Part shown: positions 13,650 through 22,477 of the stretch, piece after piece
How the letters are laid out: the number at the start of each line of letters is the position of its first letter
Numbering within the stretch: position 1 is the stretch's first letter
Virus record (IMG/VR): IMGVR_UViG_3300031857_000888
Coordinates: 1 to 31,184 of that record
Length of the DNA: 31,184 bases
DNA from: a virus
Strand: one strand, 5' to 3'
Notes under the pieces: generated by a model
Told to the model about the DNA's origin: nothing
What the model saw: only the letters and a program-made list of their open reading frames with translations
Database searches by the model: none
Position numbers and translations under genes: made by a program

Positions 13650-16600
13650 ATGACCCTGCTTTTCAGGAACAACGCGAGCACGACCCTGTCCGGGTCGATC
13701 AACAACTCGCAAACTTCGATCACCGTCATCAGCGGATCCAGCTTCCCAAGTTCGTTGGGGTCGGATTACTTCTACGCCACGATGTACGAAGTTTCCGGCA
13801 ACCCGTCTGTTGAGATCAACATCGAGATCATCAAGGTGACGGCCGTTTCCGGCAACATCTGGACTGTCGTGCGCGCCCAAGACGGCACCTCGGCGCGCTC
13901 GCGTGACGGCGTCAGCACCTGCTACATCGAGTTGCGCATGACAGCGGCCTCGGCCGCCCTGATGCTGCAGTCGGAAAACAACCTGTCTGACCTGCAGAAC
14001 GTCTCCACGGCTCGCACTAACCTTGGCCTGGGCTCAATGGCGACTCAGAACGCAAGTGCGGTGGCCATCACTGGTGGCACCATCAGCGGTATCACCATCA
14101 CCAACATCGACTCGACGACCACGTTCCAGGACAACGCGGCTCCGACCAAGCAGTTCAGGTTCGAGGCCGCCAGCATCACAGCGGGCAATACCCGCGTTCT
14201 GACGGTCCCGGATGCCGACGGCACGATCGCTACCACGGCCGCGGTGGCCGCTGGTTACCAGCCTCTCGACGCCGATCTGACCGCTGTTGCGGGGCTGTCT
14301 ACCAACGGCCTGCTGGCCAGGACAGGGGCAGGCACTGCAGCCGTTCGCACACTGACCGCGCCTGCTGCCGGCATCACCGTTACCAACGGCGACGGTGTCG
14401 CGGGCAACCCGACGCTGGCCTTGGCCAACGATCTGGCTGCGGTCGAGTCCATCAACACCCTTGGCTTCGTCAGGCGCACCGCGGCCGACTCCTGGAGCGC
14501 GTCAGCCATCACCGATGGCGACCTGCCATCGGTCTTGACTGGCAAGACCTACAACGGCTTGACGCCCACGGCCAACGCGACGGGCTTCAGCTTGGCCGGG
14601 GGCACGACCAGCAAGACGCTGACGGTCAACAACTCGATCACCCTGGCCGGCACCGATGGCACGACCATCACCTTGCCGTCGACCAGCGGAACGCTGCCGC
14701 TGAACAACCAGACGTTCTTCATCGGCACCACGTCGGTGGCCATCAACCGGGCGTCGGCCAGCCTGTCCCTAACGGGCGTGAACATCGACGGCTCGGCCGG
14801 CTCTTCCACAACCGCAACGACCGCAACCAACCTCGCAGGCGGCGCGGCCAACCGCATCGCTTTCCAGACCGCAGCAGCTACGACAGGCTTCCTCAGTGCG
14901 CCCACCACCGCTGACACCTATCTGAGGTGGGACGGCACGGCCTTTGTGTGGAGCGCGGTGTCATCGTCTGGAGGCTCGGTCACAAGCGTCGGCATCAGTT
15001 CCTCGGACCTGACCGTCACCAACAGCCCTGTGACGGGCGCTGGGACGATTTCTTTGTCCCTGAACACCGTGGGCATCGCCAAGGGCGGCACGGGCGCCAC
15101 GACCAAAGCAGCCGCGTTCAACGCGCTTACCCCGAACACGACGCTGGGGGACTTCAGCTACTTCGACGGCTCGAACGAGGTGCGTCTGGCTGGTAACACC
15201 ACCACGACCCGGCAGTTCCTGCGCCAAACCGGCACAGGCACCGTGTCCGCGGCGCCGTCATGGGGCGCTCTGCTCGATGCCGACATCCCGGCCACGCTGA
15301 CCGGGAAGACCTACAACGGGTTGACGCTCACGTCTGCCGTGACAGGCTTCACGGTGGCGGGCGGCACGACCTCGAAGACCCTCACGGTCAGCAACACGCT
15401 GACGCTGGCAGGAACGGACTCCAGCACCCTGAACATCGGGGCAGGCGGCACCCTTGGCAGCGCGGCCTTTACGGCTTCGACAGCCTACGCTCCAGCGGCT
15501 GGCTCCAGCAGCATCACCACGGTCGGCACGGTCGGCGCTGGAACGTGGCAGGGCAGCGCCATCGGCATCAGCTACGGCGGCACCGGGGCGACGTCCAAGA
15601 CGGCGGGTTACAACGCGCTGACGCCAATTACCACGCTGGGAGATATCGTCTACGGCGATGGGGCCAACAGCGCCACTCGTCTGGCCGGAAACACGACCAC
15701 CAGCAAGCGGTTCCTAACCCAGACCGGCACGGGCGCCGTCTCAGCCGCGCCAGGGTGGAACGCCATCGTTGACGGCGACATCCCCTCGGCACTGACAGGC
15801 AAGACCTACAACGGGCTCAGCCTGACCACCAACGCGACCGGCTTCCAGGTCTCGGGCGGCACGACTGCCAAGACCCTGGTGGTTAGCAACAACCTGACGC
15901 TGGCCGGCACCGATGGATCGACGCTGAACATCGGGGGTGGCGGGACGCTGGGAAGTGCGGCATTCCTGACGTCTTTTACCGCCAACGGGGTTGTCTACGC
16001 ATCTTCAACGTCTGCCTTGGCCACGGGCAGCGGCCTGACTTTTAATGGCTCAACATTAACTGTCAACAGTATAAGTGTTGGCAGGGGCGGTGGAGGTGTT
16101 TCAAGTAATACTGCCGTTGGCAATGCTGCTTTGTCATCCAACACTACTGGCTCCAGCAACACCGCAGTTGGCCAAAGTGCGCTGACTGTAAACACAACCG
16201 CGAGCAACAACACCGCTGTTGGAGCGTATTCCCTTTACACGAATACCACTGGGCTTGCAAATACTGCCGTTGGGTATTACGCCCTTGGCGAAAATACTAC
16301 GGGTCAGCTTAATGTTGCGGTTGGGGGAATCGCCCTAAATTCCAACACCACTGGCGGCAACAACACTGCCGCCGGTTATGGTGCGATGGAGTTGAGCACA
16401 ACAGGCTCAAGCAACGCGGCTTTTGGCTATGAGGCTCTAAGGTCAAACACAAACGGCTCCAGCAACACAGCAATCGGCACCAACGCACTTCGCGCAGCCA
16501 CAGCAAGTTTTAATACAGCAGTTGGCAACAACGCGCTAACTGCAAACACGACTGGAACCTCAAACATTGCCGTTGGAAGTTCTGCGCTCTTAAATAACAC

Positions 16601-17102
16601 AACAGGCGCCAACAACACAGTTGTTGGTAGTTCTGGCGGTGGTATTACCACAGGCTCTGGCAACACCATTGTTGGGCCAAACGTCAACGGCCTTGCCGCT
16701 GCGCTCACGAACAACATCATCCTGGCAAGCGGGTCTGGAATTCAGGCCCAGCACGACGGATCGGTGTGGAAGATGAAGAACGCAATCGTCTTCGACTCTC
16801 AGTTCACTCACGCGACCACCAGCGGCTCAACAACGATTGCCTTCTCCAGCGGCCAAAACGGCAAGCTGACTCTGACCGGCAACGCAACCCTGGCGTTCAC
16901 GTTCCCGGGAGTCGGCCACTACCAGTTGTTCCTGGTGTCTGGAGCCAACACCGTGACGTGGCCGACCATCGGGGCCTCCTGGCAGTGGCTTAATGCCACC
17001 ACGGCTCCAACCCTCAACACCGGCACCTATGGCGGGCTGGTGAACATCTACTACGACGGCACCATCGCCATTGCGTCGTACAGCAAAGTGGGGGCTGTCT
17101 AA
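13650..17102 (+). CDS. Tail fibre with YadA-like repeat domain
   Basis: This 1150-residue protein likely binds the host surface. The N-terminal 110 residues form a virion-attachment-like beta domain. ENNLSDLQNVSTARTNLGLG (about 110-130) is a classic fibre repeat. Three TGKTYNG modules follow (starting near 14537, 15298 and 15796), each with GGTT-K-TL-V and LAGTD-ST-N segments, and two GG-TGAT-K modules lead into the later copies. Residues 820-1010 hold about eleven 17-residue NTAVG-AL-NTTG repeats like trimeric autotransporter heads. The last 110 residues form a beta-rich tip. No peptidase S74 chaperone domain is present. The repeat region is visibly poorer in G/C and uses different codons, suggesting acquisition. 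Confidence 0.88.
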   Translation: MTLLFRNNASTTLSGSINNSQTSITVISGSSFPSSLGSDYFYATMYEVSGNPSVEINIEIIKVTAVSGNIWTVVRAQDGTSARSRDGVSTCYIELRMTAASAALMLQSENNLSDLQNVSTARTNLGLGSMATQNASAVAITGGTISGITITNIDSTTTFQDNAAPTKQFRFEAASITAGNTRVLTVPDADGTIATTAAVAAGYQPLDADLTAVAGLSTNGLLARTGAGTAAVRTLTAPAAGITVTNGDGVAGNPTLALANDLAAVESINTLGFVRRTAADSWSASAITDGDLPSVLTGKTYNGLTPTANATGFSLAGGTTSKTLTVNNSITLAGTDGTTITLPSTSGTLPLNNQTFFIGTTSVAINRASASLSLTGVNIDGSAGSSTTATTATNLAGGAANRIAFQTAAATTGFLSAPTTADTYLRWDGTAFVWSAVSSSGGSVTSVGISSSDLTVTNSPVTGAGTISLSLNTVGIAKGGTGATTKAAAFNALTPNTTLGDFSYFDGSNEVRLAGNTTTTRQFLRQTGTGTVSAAPSWGALLDADIPATLTGKTYNGLTLTSAVTGFTVAGGTTSKTLTVSNTLTLAGTDSSTLNIGAGGTLGSAAFTASTAYAPAAGSSSITTVGTVGAGTWQGSAIGISYGGTGATSKTAGYNALTPITTLGDIVYGDGANSATRLAGNTTTSKRFLTQTGTGAVSAAPGWNAIVDGDIPSALTGKTYNGLSLTTNATGFQVSGGTTAKTLVVSNNLTLAGTDGSTLNIGGGGTLGSAAFLTSFTANGVVYASSTSALATGSGLTFNGSTLTVNSISVGRGGGGVSSNTAVGNAALSSNTTGSSNTAVGQSALTVNTTASNNTAVGAYSLYTNTTGLANTAVGYYALGENTTGQLNVAVGGIALNSNTTGGNNTAAGYGAMELSTTGSSNAAFGYEALRSNTNGSSNTAIGTNALRAATASFNTAVGNNALTANTTGTSNIAVGSSALLNNTTGANNTVVGSSGGGITTGSGNTIVGPNVNGLAAALTNNIILASGSGIQAQHDGSVWKMKNAIVFDSQFTHATTSGSTTIAFSSGQNGKLTLTGNATLAFTFPGVGHYQLFLVSGANTVTWPTIGASWQWLNATTAPTLNTGTYGGLVNIYYDGTIAIASYSKVGAV
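14510..15970 (+). repeat. Three TGKTYNG fibre modules
   Basis: Copies at roughly 14510-14705, 15265-15480 and 15763-15970 encode the same arrangement: (D)GDxPS-LTGKTYNGL, a variable TAN/TSA segment, G-GGTTxKTLxVxN, LTLAGTD and, in the last two, STLNIG-GGTLGSAAF. Copies two and three are each preceded by GG-TGAT-K, FNALTP/YNALTP and LAGNTTT modules. Such in-frame repeats form the shaft of fibres and can recombine to change fibre length. Confidence 0.8.
16107..16676 (+). repeat. Seventeen-residue NTAVG repeats (51-base units)
   Basis: About eleven consecutive units of 17 codons (two units have 16) encode N-T-A-V-G, two variable residues, A-L, two variable residues, N-T-T-G and two variable residues. 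Two shorter, divergent units end the array. Repeats of this type build left-handed beta-roll heads in YadA-like adhesins. The DNA is markedly richer in A/T at third positions than the rest of the window. Confidence 0.88.
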
Positions 17103-17115
17103 GCAGTTGCAGTGA

Positions 17116-17781
17116 ATGACAGTAACGTATGTCGGCGAAACCAATGCCTCTGACCTTGACTCTGGACAAAGCACCTCTGCGCTGTCGATCGCGGCGCCAG
17201 CGGGATCATCGACGGATGACCTGTTGATCGCGTTTGTCCACAGCAACAACACCAAGGGGCTCACTCTACCGTCTGGGTGGACGCAGCTTGTAAGGCTCAA
17301 TGGGTACTCTTTCTTTGATTTGCTTGTCGCTTACCGAGTCATGCAGTCTGGAGATACTTCGTGGACATGGACGCAGACCACTGCGGACTTGATTGCCGGC
17401 AAAATGGCCTCCGTGCGCGGCGGGCAACTGAACCACGGATCTTTGTCAGCCTCGGCGGCTCAGGATGCGGCAACTACATCCATATCTGTCGGGTCTCCGA
17501 TCACCGTTCCAACCGATGGCATGACACTTGTCGGATGCGCGCTCGACGCGACCACGGGCGGCGGATACGCCTGGTCGGCAGTCACCTCCGGCTTCACCGC
17601 TCACGCGGCCATCAACCGATCGTACCGAATCATGCAGGCCTTTCGCAAGGCCGGCAACGGCACGGCAGAGACCCAGCAGATGCAGATCAGCGCGACGGCA
17701 AGTGGGAGGCCGATGGGCATTGTGTCGGTTGGCATTCTGCCCAAACGCAATCCGGCGCTGTTTGCGGGTCGCAACTTCTAG
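17116..17781 (+). CDS. Beta-rich phage protein next to fibre gene
   Basis: This 221-residue protein begins MTVTYVGETNASDLDSGQST and has patterns typical of secreted or virion beta-sandwich proteins: AGSSTDDLLIAFVHSNN (about 29-45), LPSGWTQLVRL, YRVMQSGDTSWTWT and VPTDGMTLVGCALDA. The DDLLIA...LPSGWT order is frequent in phage virion genes beside fibres, though no function is established. It starts 14 bases after the fibre stop and may be a fibre accessory, tip or chaperone protein. There is no signal peptide or enzymatic motif. Confidence 0.6.
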   Translation: MTVTYVGETNASDLDSGQSTSALSIAAPAGSSTDDLLIAFVHSNNTKGLTLPSGWTQLVRLNGYSFFDLLVAYRVMQSGDTSWTWTQTTADLIAGKMASVRGGQLNHGSLSASAAQDAATTSISVGSPITVPTDGMTLVGCALDATTGGGYAWSAVTSGFTAHAAINRSYRIMQAFRKAGNGTAETQQMQISATASGRPMGIVSVGILPKRNPALFAGRNF

Positions 17782-17827
17782 CCCACCAACCACGGCGACA
17801 AGGACGCCACCAGCAACACAGGAGCAC

Positions 17828-18070
17828 ATGATGGACGAGCAGCAGATCGAGGCCCTTCTGGAGCGGGCCGCCAAGAAGGGCGCCAGAGAGGCCCTGGAAT
17901 CCATTGGCCTACACGACGATGGCGCCGTCCATGACGTCCAGGAGCTTCGCAGCCTGCTGGACGCCTGGAGAGGCGCCAAGAAAACGGTCTGGAAGACCAT
18001 CATGCAAGCCCTGACAATGGCCTTCCTTGGAGCCCTTGCGGCCGGCACGTTCATGCAACTGAAGAAGTGA
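17828..18070 (+). CDS. Small membrane-anchored protein (DUF6127-like)
   Basis: This 80-residue protein has a helical, charged N-terminal part (EQQIEALLERAAKKGAREAL), an acidic linker ending DVQELRSLLDAWRGAKKTVW, and one C-terminal membrane segment (about residues 58-77, LTMAFLGALAAGTFMQ). I recognise the arrangement as DUF6127, a small family found in phages and related elements. AGGAG at 17820-17824 is six bases from the second ATG (17831), so translation may start there rather than at 17828. It lies between fibre and nozzle genes; a role at the membrane, perhaps in lysis or DNA entry, is speculative. Confidence 0.75.
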   Translation: MMDEQQIEALLERAAKKGAREALESIGLHDDGAVHDVQELRSLLDAWRGAKKTVWKTIMQALTMAFLGALAAGTFMQLKK

Positions 18071-18096
18071 CGCGCACGTCGCGTTGAGGCCCACTC

Positions 18097-20067
18097 ATGG
18101 CGAGCTACAAACTGCAGTCGTTCTCCGGGATCTTCCCCAGGTTCCCAGACTCTCTCTTGCCCGAGCGGGCAGCCTCACAGGCAGAGAACTGCGACTTCGC
18201 CTACGGCGAGCTTCGCAACACGAAGGGCGGCTTCCTGTTGCAGACGCTGCAGAACGACGCGGCTTCGATCTATACCGACAACGGCCTGTCGTTCTACACC
18301 TGGACGACTGACGTCGATGCCGTGCGCTCGCCGCTGTCGCGTGACCAGTTCAACCGGCTGTATTACACCGGGGACGGTGGCTTCAAGGTTGCCGACCGCC
18401 TGGGCACGCGCACCAACGGCGGCACGCCGTCAACGTCCTACAACGTCGGCGTGCCCCGGCCCAGCGTTCCACCTGCGCTGACCGTCTCCCAAGTCTCACT
18501 CAGCACCGCGGAAACGGACTTCACCTACCAGTTCCACTGGGAGTACGGCGGGGTCAAGTACCAGGAGCAGGCCGTCACCACGGCGTCGGCCTCGTTCGGC
18601 ACGACCGTGACGTTGACCTTCGCCGCCCCCCCGGCTCGCGCCAGCACGACGCCGGAGCAGGCATTCCCGGTTTACCGGGCAACGGCCAAGAACAAGCAGT
18701 CCCTGGCCCAGGTGTTCGACGTCTACACCTCGAACTCGTCGCTGGCCGCCAAGGACATGCCCTACGCGGCCACCATCACCAGCGCCAACGACACCAACAC
18801 CGTCACCATCGCACCGGCCGAGTCGGAAGCCACAAAGGAGACTCGGGCCTACGTCTACACCTACGTCAACATCTACGGGGAAGAGGGCCCGCCCAGCGAC
18901 CCAGGCACCATCAACTGCAACCCATCGCAGATCGTGGGCGTCAGGGTGCAGCGCGATGCCACCGCGATCAACTACGCCCCGATCAAGGAAATCCGGGTCT
19001 ACCGCACCCCCACCGGCTCGACCCTGGCGCAGTATTTCTACGCCGGGACTATCGGTGCGCTGTCAGGCCCGGGCGTCTTCAACTTCGCCGACAACGTGCT
19101 CGGCGAGCAGTTGAACGAGCCTCTGACGTCGCTGAACTTCTACCCCCCAGACTCCGGCCTGCAGGGGCTGATGAGCCTGCCCAATGGCATCCTGGCGGCC
19201 TGGAAGGACAACGAGCTTCACTTCAGCGAAGCCTACAAGCCGTGGGCGTGGCCGCCGAGCTACGTGAAGACGCTGCCCAACGCCATCGTCGGCGGGATTG
19301 TCTACGGTGCGGGCGCGCTCATCACCACCCGGTCGCATCCCTACTTCGTCTCCGGCGTCTCACCGGACTCCATGACCACTAGCAAGATCAACGTCGATCA
19401 GGCAGGCGTTTCCAAGAAGTCGATGGCCGTGGTGGACGGCGCGGTGATCTACGCCAGCAACGACGGGCTGGTTGTGGTCTCCGGTGGCTCCGCAAGCCTC
19501 GCGCAAGGCCAGCGGTTCTTCACCCGCGACGTGTGGCGGCAGCGGTACTCGGCCGGCCTGTCGTCGATGCACTTCAGTTCGTGGGACGGCCGGCTGGTGG
19601 CGTTCTCTTCAACCGGTGCGTTCAAGCCCTTCATGATCCGGCTGGACGAGGCCGATGGCACCATGACCGAGTTGCCGGCGTTCCAGGCCAAGTGCGCGTT
19701 CGTCAGCCAGTTGTCGGACCAGATGTACTACGGCCACAACAGCGGCATCTTCCAGTTCAACGGCGGGCAAGAGCAGCAGGCGGTGTGGATGTCGCGGGAG
19801 ATGGCCATTGGCCGGCCGTGCAATTTCGGCATCGCCCAGGCGCTGGTGGATGGATCATGGACGCTGGAGTTCTGGTCTTGGGGCAAGACTGCGGGCACCG
19901 ACGGCGCCTGGACAAAGCGCCACACCGAGACCCTGACCACCGGCCAGCGCACCTTCAGGCTGCCGTCCGGGTACGAGTCCGATCGGTACAAGGTCAAGAT
20001 TTCCGGGCTCGGCAGCTTCCGTGAGTTGCGCGTGGCGCAGACTGCAAGGGAACTGGCGTCCGTATGA
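18097..20067 (+). CDS. Tail nozzle-like protein (probable)
   Basis: This 656-residue protein begins with YKLQSFSGIFPRFPDSLLPE and AENCDFAYGELRNTKGG, the N-terminal signature (completing lines of 'where to find / what to measure' strands) seen in large beta-propeller-like tail nozzle or stabilisation proteins of short-tailed phages. A fibronectin-like insert (about 130-310) carries paired strands such as FTYQFHWEYGGVKYQEQAV and YVYTYVNIYGEEGPPSDPG. Repeated GxxYG/W-D strand patterns continue to the C-terminus (WSWGKTAGTDGAW, RFRLPSGY-like). It would close the tail end below the adaptors. No peptidoglycan-cleaving motif was seen. The next start overlaps its stop (ATGA at 20064). Confidence 0.62.
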   Translation: MASYKLQSFSGIFPRFPDSLLPERAASQAENCDFAYGELRNTKGGFLLQTLQNDAASIYTDNGLSFYTWTTDVDAVRSPLSRDQFNRLYYTGDGGFKVADRLGTRTNGGTPSTSYNVGVPRPSVPPALTVSQVSLSTAETDFTYQFHWEYGGVKYQEQAVTTASASFGTTVTLTFAAPPARASTTPEQAFPVYRATAKNKQSLAQVFDVYTSNSSLAAKDMPYAATITSANDTNTVTIAPAESEATKETRAYVYTYVNIYGEEGPPSDPGTINCNPSQIVGVRVQRDATAINYAPIKEIRVYRTPTGSTLAQYFYAGTIGALSGPGVFNFADNVLGEQLNEPLTSLNFYPPDSGLQGLMSLPNGILAAWKDNELHFSEAYKPWAWPPSYVKTLPNAIVGGIVYGAGALITTRSHPYFVSGVSPDSMTTSKINVDQAGVSKKSMAVVDGAVIYASNDGLVVVSGGSASLAQGQRFFTRDVWRQRYSAGLSSMHFSSWDGRLVAFSSTGAFKPFMIRLDEADGTMTELPAFQAKCAFVSQLSDQMYYGHNSGIFQFNGGQEQQAVWMSREMAIGRPCNFGIAQALVDGSWTLEFWSWGKTAGTDGAWTKRHTETLTTGQRTFRLPSGYESDRYKVKISGLGSFRELRVAQTARELASV

Positions 20068-21038
20068 TCGAGTCAGTGCTTGGTGCAGTTGCCAAGACGG
20101 CCATGCCCATCAACAAGGGCGTGCCGGGGGTGCCTCTGCACGCGCTGGACGCGATCTCAGACGAGAACACCCGGCAAGTGCTGCGGGCCATCGTGGACGG
20201 CTGGCATGTCCGCAACGGGTCGAGCGGCGGCGGCGACAACCGCTTTGTCACCTCGCAGGAACTGGATGCCATCGCCGGCCGCGTGGGGGGTCTTGCCATC
20301 CAGGTGCAGGAGACCAAGGCGCTGGCGTCTTCGTTTGAGCCGTTCGGACCTGGGAAGATCAACGAACTCATCAGCGACCTGCAGGCCCAGGTCTTCGAGT
20401 CGCGGCTGTTCAAGGCCCTGGAGCAGCGGGTCGATCTGATCGACAAGCCGGGGGGCATCTTCGAGCGCCTGGGGACAGCCGAGGTGGTGCTGGCTGACGA
20501 GACCACGCAGCGCATTGCAGGCGACACGGCGCTGTCTACATCCTTGAGCGCGCTGGGCACTCGCATTGGCAACGCTGAGACGGCCCTGGTCACCGAGACG
20601 ACGCAGCGAGTCAACGCCGACAACGCCCTGCAGACCTCGATCACCACCCAGTTCTCGGCCGTCAACAACAGCCTGTCGCTGGTGCAGGGCGCGACCACAA
20701 CAAACGCCAACAACGTCTCGGCCCTGACCACGACGCTCAATCAGGTGCAGGCCAGCGTCGGCAGCCTGTCCAGCGCCATTGCCGCTGAGGCCACGGCCCG
20801 CGCTGACGCCGACGGCACCCTGTTCGCCCAGTACACGCTGCGCGTGGATGTGGGCGGCCGGGTGTCGGGGTTCGGGCTGGCCTCAAGTCAGAACGTCTCT
20901 GACTTCATCGTCCGCGCAGACCGCTTCTCCATCGTGAGCCCCACCGGCAACAAGGCCGCGCTCATCATGACCAACAACACGATCAACGTGTTCGACGAGA
21001 ACGGGAACCTGCGCGTCAAGATCGGGAAGCTGGCGTGA
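20064..21038 (+). CDS. Tail protein with coiled coil and DUF1983-like C-terminus
   Basis: This 324-residue protein has a short N-terminal domain with DENTRQVLRAIVDGWHVRNG (about 33-52), a long heptad-like region from about 149 to 265 (repeated AETALVTETTQRVNADNALQ-type segments) that should form a trimeric coiled coil, and a C-terminal module LRVDVGGRVSGFGLASSQ...DFIVRADRFSI. That module is the DUF1983-type domain found at the C-terminus of lambda J-like tail-tip proteins. Here it occurs in a much smaller protein, probably a fibre or tip component. Start and stop both overlap neighbours (ATGA and GTGA). Confidence 0.75.
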   Translation: MIESVLGAVAKTAMPINKGVPGVPLHALDAISDENTRQVLRAIVDGWHVRNGSSGGGDNRFVTSQELDAIAGRVGGLAIQVQETKALASSFEPFGPGKINELISDLQAQVFESRLFKALEQRVDLIDKPGGIFERLGTAEVVLADETTQRIAGDTALSTSLSALGTRIGNAETALVTETTQRVNADNALQTSITTQFSAVNNSLSLVQGATTTNANNVSALTTTLNQVQASVGSLSSAIAAEATARADADGTLFAQYTLRVDVGGRVSGFGLASSQNVSDFIVRADRFSIVSPTGNKAALIMTNNTINVFDENGNLRVKIGKLA

Positions 21039-21373
21039 GCGACCTCTACGTCGATGTCGTCGGCAACGTGACAGGCTTGCCCCCCGGCGCGGGCAAGTTC
21101 GGCATGGCCATCGCAAAGTCCAACCGGCGCGTCACCTACTCAACGCTCGACGTCACCTGGAATCAGGTGGACTTCTTTGACGTACCGGCCGGGGGGTCGG
21201 CCTACCGCGACTACCCGGTTCTCGCAGGCCGCGAGGTACTGGCCGCGCAAATCATGATTGACGCGCCTCCGCTTGACCGGCGCGCACTGGCCCACACCAT
21301 CGCCGTCAGCGGCACCACGGTGCAGGTCTACGGCGGTTCGGAGCGGGCCTACATCCTGGTGCTGATGCGATGA
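21035..21373 (+). CDS. Small tail-region protein, function unknown
   Basis: This 112-residue protein starts at GTG overlapping the previous stop and ends overlapping the next start (ATGA), so its translation is coupled to both tail genes. The sequence is beta-rich (VDVVGNVTGLPP, YSTLDVTWNQVDFFDVPAG, GTTVQVYGGSERAYILVLMR), without cysteines, membrane segments or catalytic motifs. It is probably a small virion or assembly protein; I do not recognise the family. Confidence 0.6.
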   Translation: MSDLYVDVVGNVTGLPPGAGKFGMAIAKSNRRVTYSTLDVTWNQVDFFDVPAGGSAYRDYPVLAGREVLAAQIMIDAPPLDRRALAHTIAVSGTTVQVYGGSERAYILVLMR

Positions 21374-22287
21374 GTTGGGGCTTCACCTCAACCAACGCCA
21401 GCGGGCAGGTGCTGGTGTCCAGCGAAACGCGCAACCTGCACTTCGTCGGCAAGGCCACGCTCTCGCGCACGATCAATTCTTTTGACGGCTACGGCGGCCT
21501 GCGTCACTGGGGATACCAGATCGCGTGCAACGTCACCCCGGTGCCGTTCTTCACGATGCCAAGCGGGGACCGCTATGCGGTGGCTGCGGTGCGCAACATC
21601 GGCGGCAACCTGTGGGAGATCGAGATCATTCGCAGCGGCACCACGGCCGGCTATCCCGAGGTCTACGTGTTCTCCGACCCTCGTGGCGCGACTGTGAGCC
21701 CGGACACCAACTACGGGATGCAGGTCTTCCGCGACGACGGGACGCTGGCTTTCGACAGCCGCCGTCAGCCCCTAGTGGTCTCGGGCGGCGGTGTTGTCAG
21801 CCCGCCCAGCAACCCGACCAGCGTCACCCCATCACTGAGCGGGCGCTACTGCGGCAGCGATGCCAGCGACTCGATCTTTCCGAACCAGCAGAACAACTAC
21901 GCCTTCAATGCCAACGCCGGCAAACCGATGTTCTTCTTCCCGTCGATTGCCCAGGCGCAGCGTGAGTATTCGTTTTCTGAAAAAGACCGTGAGTGCGCCG
22001 GCTTTAACGTCTATGGCATTTGCTTGGGCTTTGAGGACAGATACTTCTACGACAGCACCTACTGGGCGTTCTTTCGATCCGGCATCAGCTACATCACCGG
22101 CACGCTCAGTTGTGGGTGGACAACCATCCAGTTCGGGTGCAACTGGAAGTACCGCGAGAAGAGCAAGCTGCTGGGCATTGGCATCGGCAGCGGATCAGGG
22201 TCTGGCGGGGCGTGGCCCTACAGCAACGAGACGCTGAACCTAGCGCCGACTGCTGTCATCGTGGGGGATGCCTATGACTATGATTAA
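21370..22287 (+). CDS. Tail-tip/receptor-binding-like protein with Cys-rich C-terminal part
   Basis: This 305-residue protein has an N-terminal beta domain with NYGMQVFRDDGTLAFDSRRQP (about 114-134), a motif common in tail-tip and fibre proteins of phages. A Gly/Pro/Ser linker (139-155) leads to a C-terminal domain with cysteines at about 161, 209, 218, 248 and 257, many aromatic residues and a GIGSGSGSGG segment. That domain is unlike anything I recognise and could be the variable host-contact part. The gene overlaps its neighbours: ATGA at the start, and about 14 bases with the next small ORF. Confidence 0.6.
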   Translation: MSWGFTSTNASGQVLVSSETRNLHFVGKATLSRTINSFDGYGGLRHWGYQIACNVTPVPFFTMPSGDRYAVAAVRNIGGNLWEIEIIRSGTTAGYPEVYVFSDPRGATVSPDTNYGMQVFRDDGTLAFDSRRQPLVVSGGGVVSPPSNPTSVTPSLSGRYCGSDASDSIFPNQQNNYAFNANAGKPMFFFPSIAQAQREYSFSEKDRECAGFNVYGICLGFEDRYFYDSTYWAFFRSGISYITGTLSCGWTTIQFGCNWKYREKSKLLGIGIGSGSGSGGAWPYSNETLNLAPTAVIVGDAYDYD

Positions 22288-22477
22288 GCCGTTCGAGATC
22301 TTGTCCACACGACCGGAGCCCGAGGGTACTGGCGTCTTCTTCCGCGTGAGCAAACGCTATGTCTTTGACCGCATGGAGACGGTCAAGACGCTTGAGGGCT
22401 ATCTGCTGGTTTCGCGTGGCAAGGACATCGACCAAGAGACGTTCGATCATCTGAAGATCGCGGGGTGGATTCAGTGA
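22274..22477 (+). CDS. Small phage protein, function unknown
   Basis: This 67-residue protein (69 if started at 22268) overlaps the stop of the preceding gene. GGGGG at 22263-22267 fits an ATG at 22274; ATG codons at 22268 and 22280 are alternatives. It is a mix of beta strands and short helices (PEGTGVFFRVSKRYVFDRM, TLEGYLLVSRGKDID, FDHLKIAGWI). No known domain was recognised. Its stop overlaps the next start as GTGA (22474). Confidence 0.6.
   Translation: MTMIKPFEILSTRPEPEGTGVFFRVSKRYVFDRMETVKTLEGYLLVSRGKDIDQETFDHLKIAGWIQ

Noticed and set aside
16107-16676. CRISPR array
   Set aside because: The 51-base periodicity is translated in frame as degenerate 17-residue protein repeats; units are not identical and no spacers exist.
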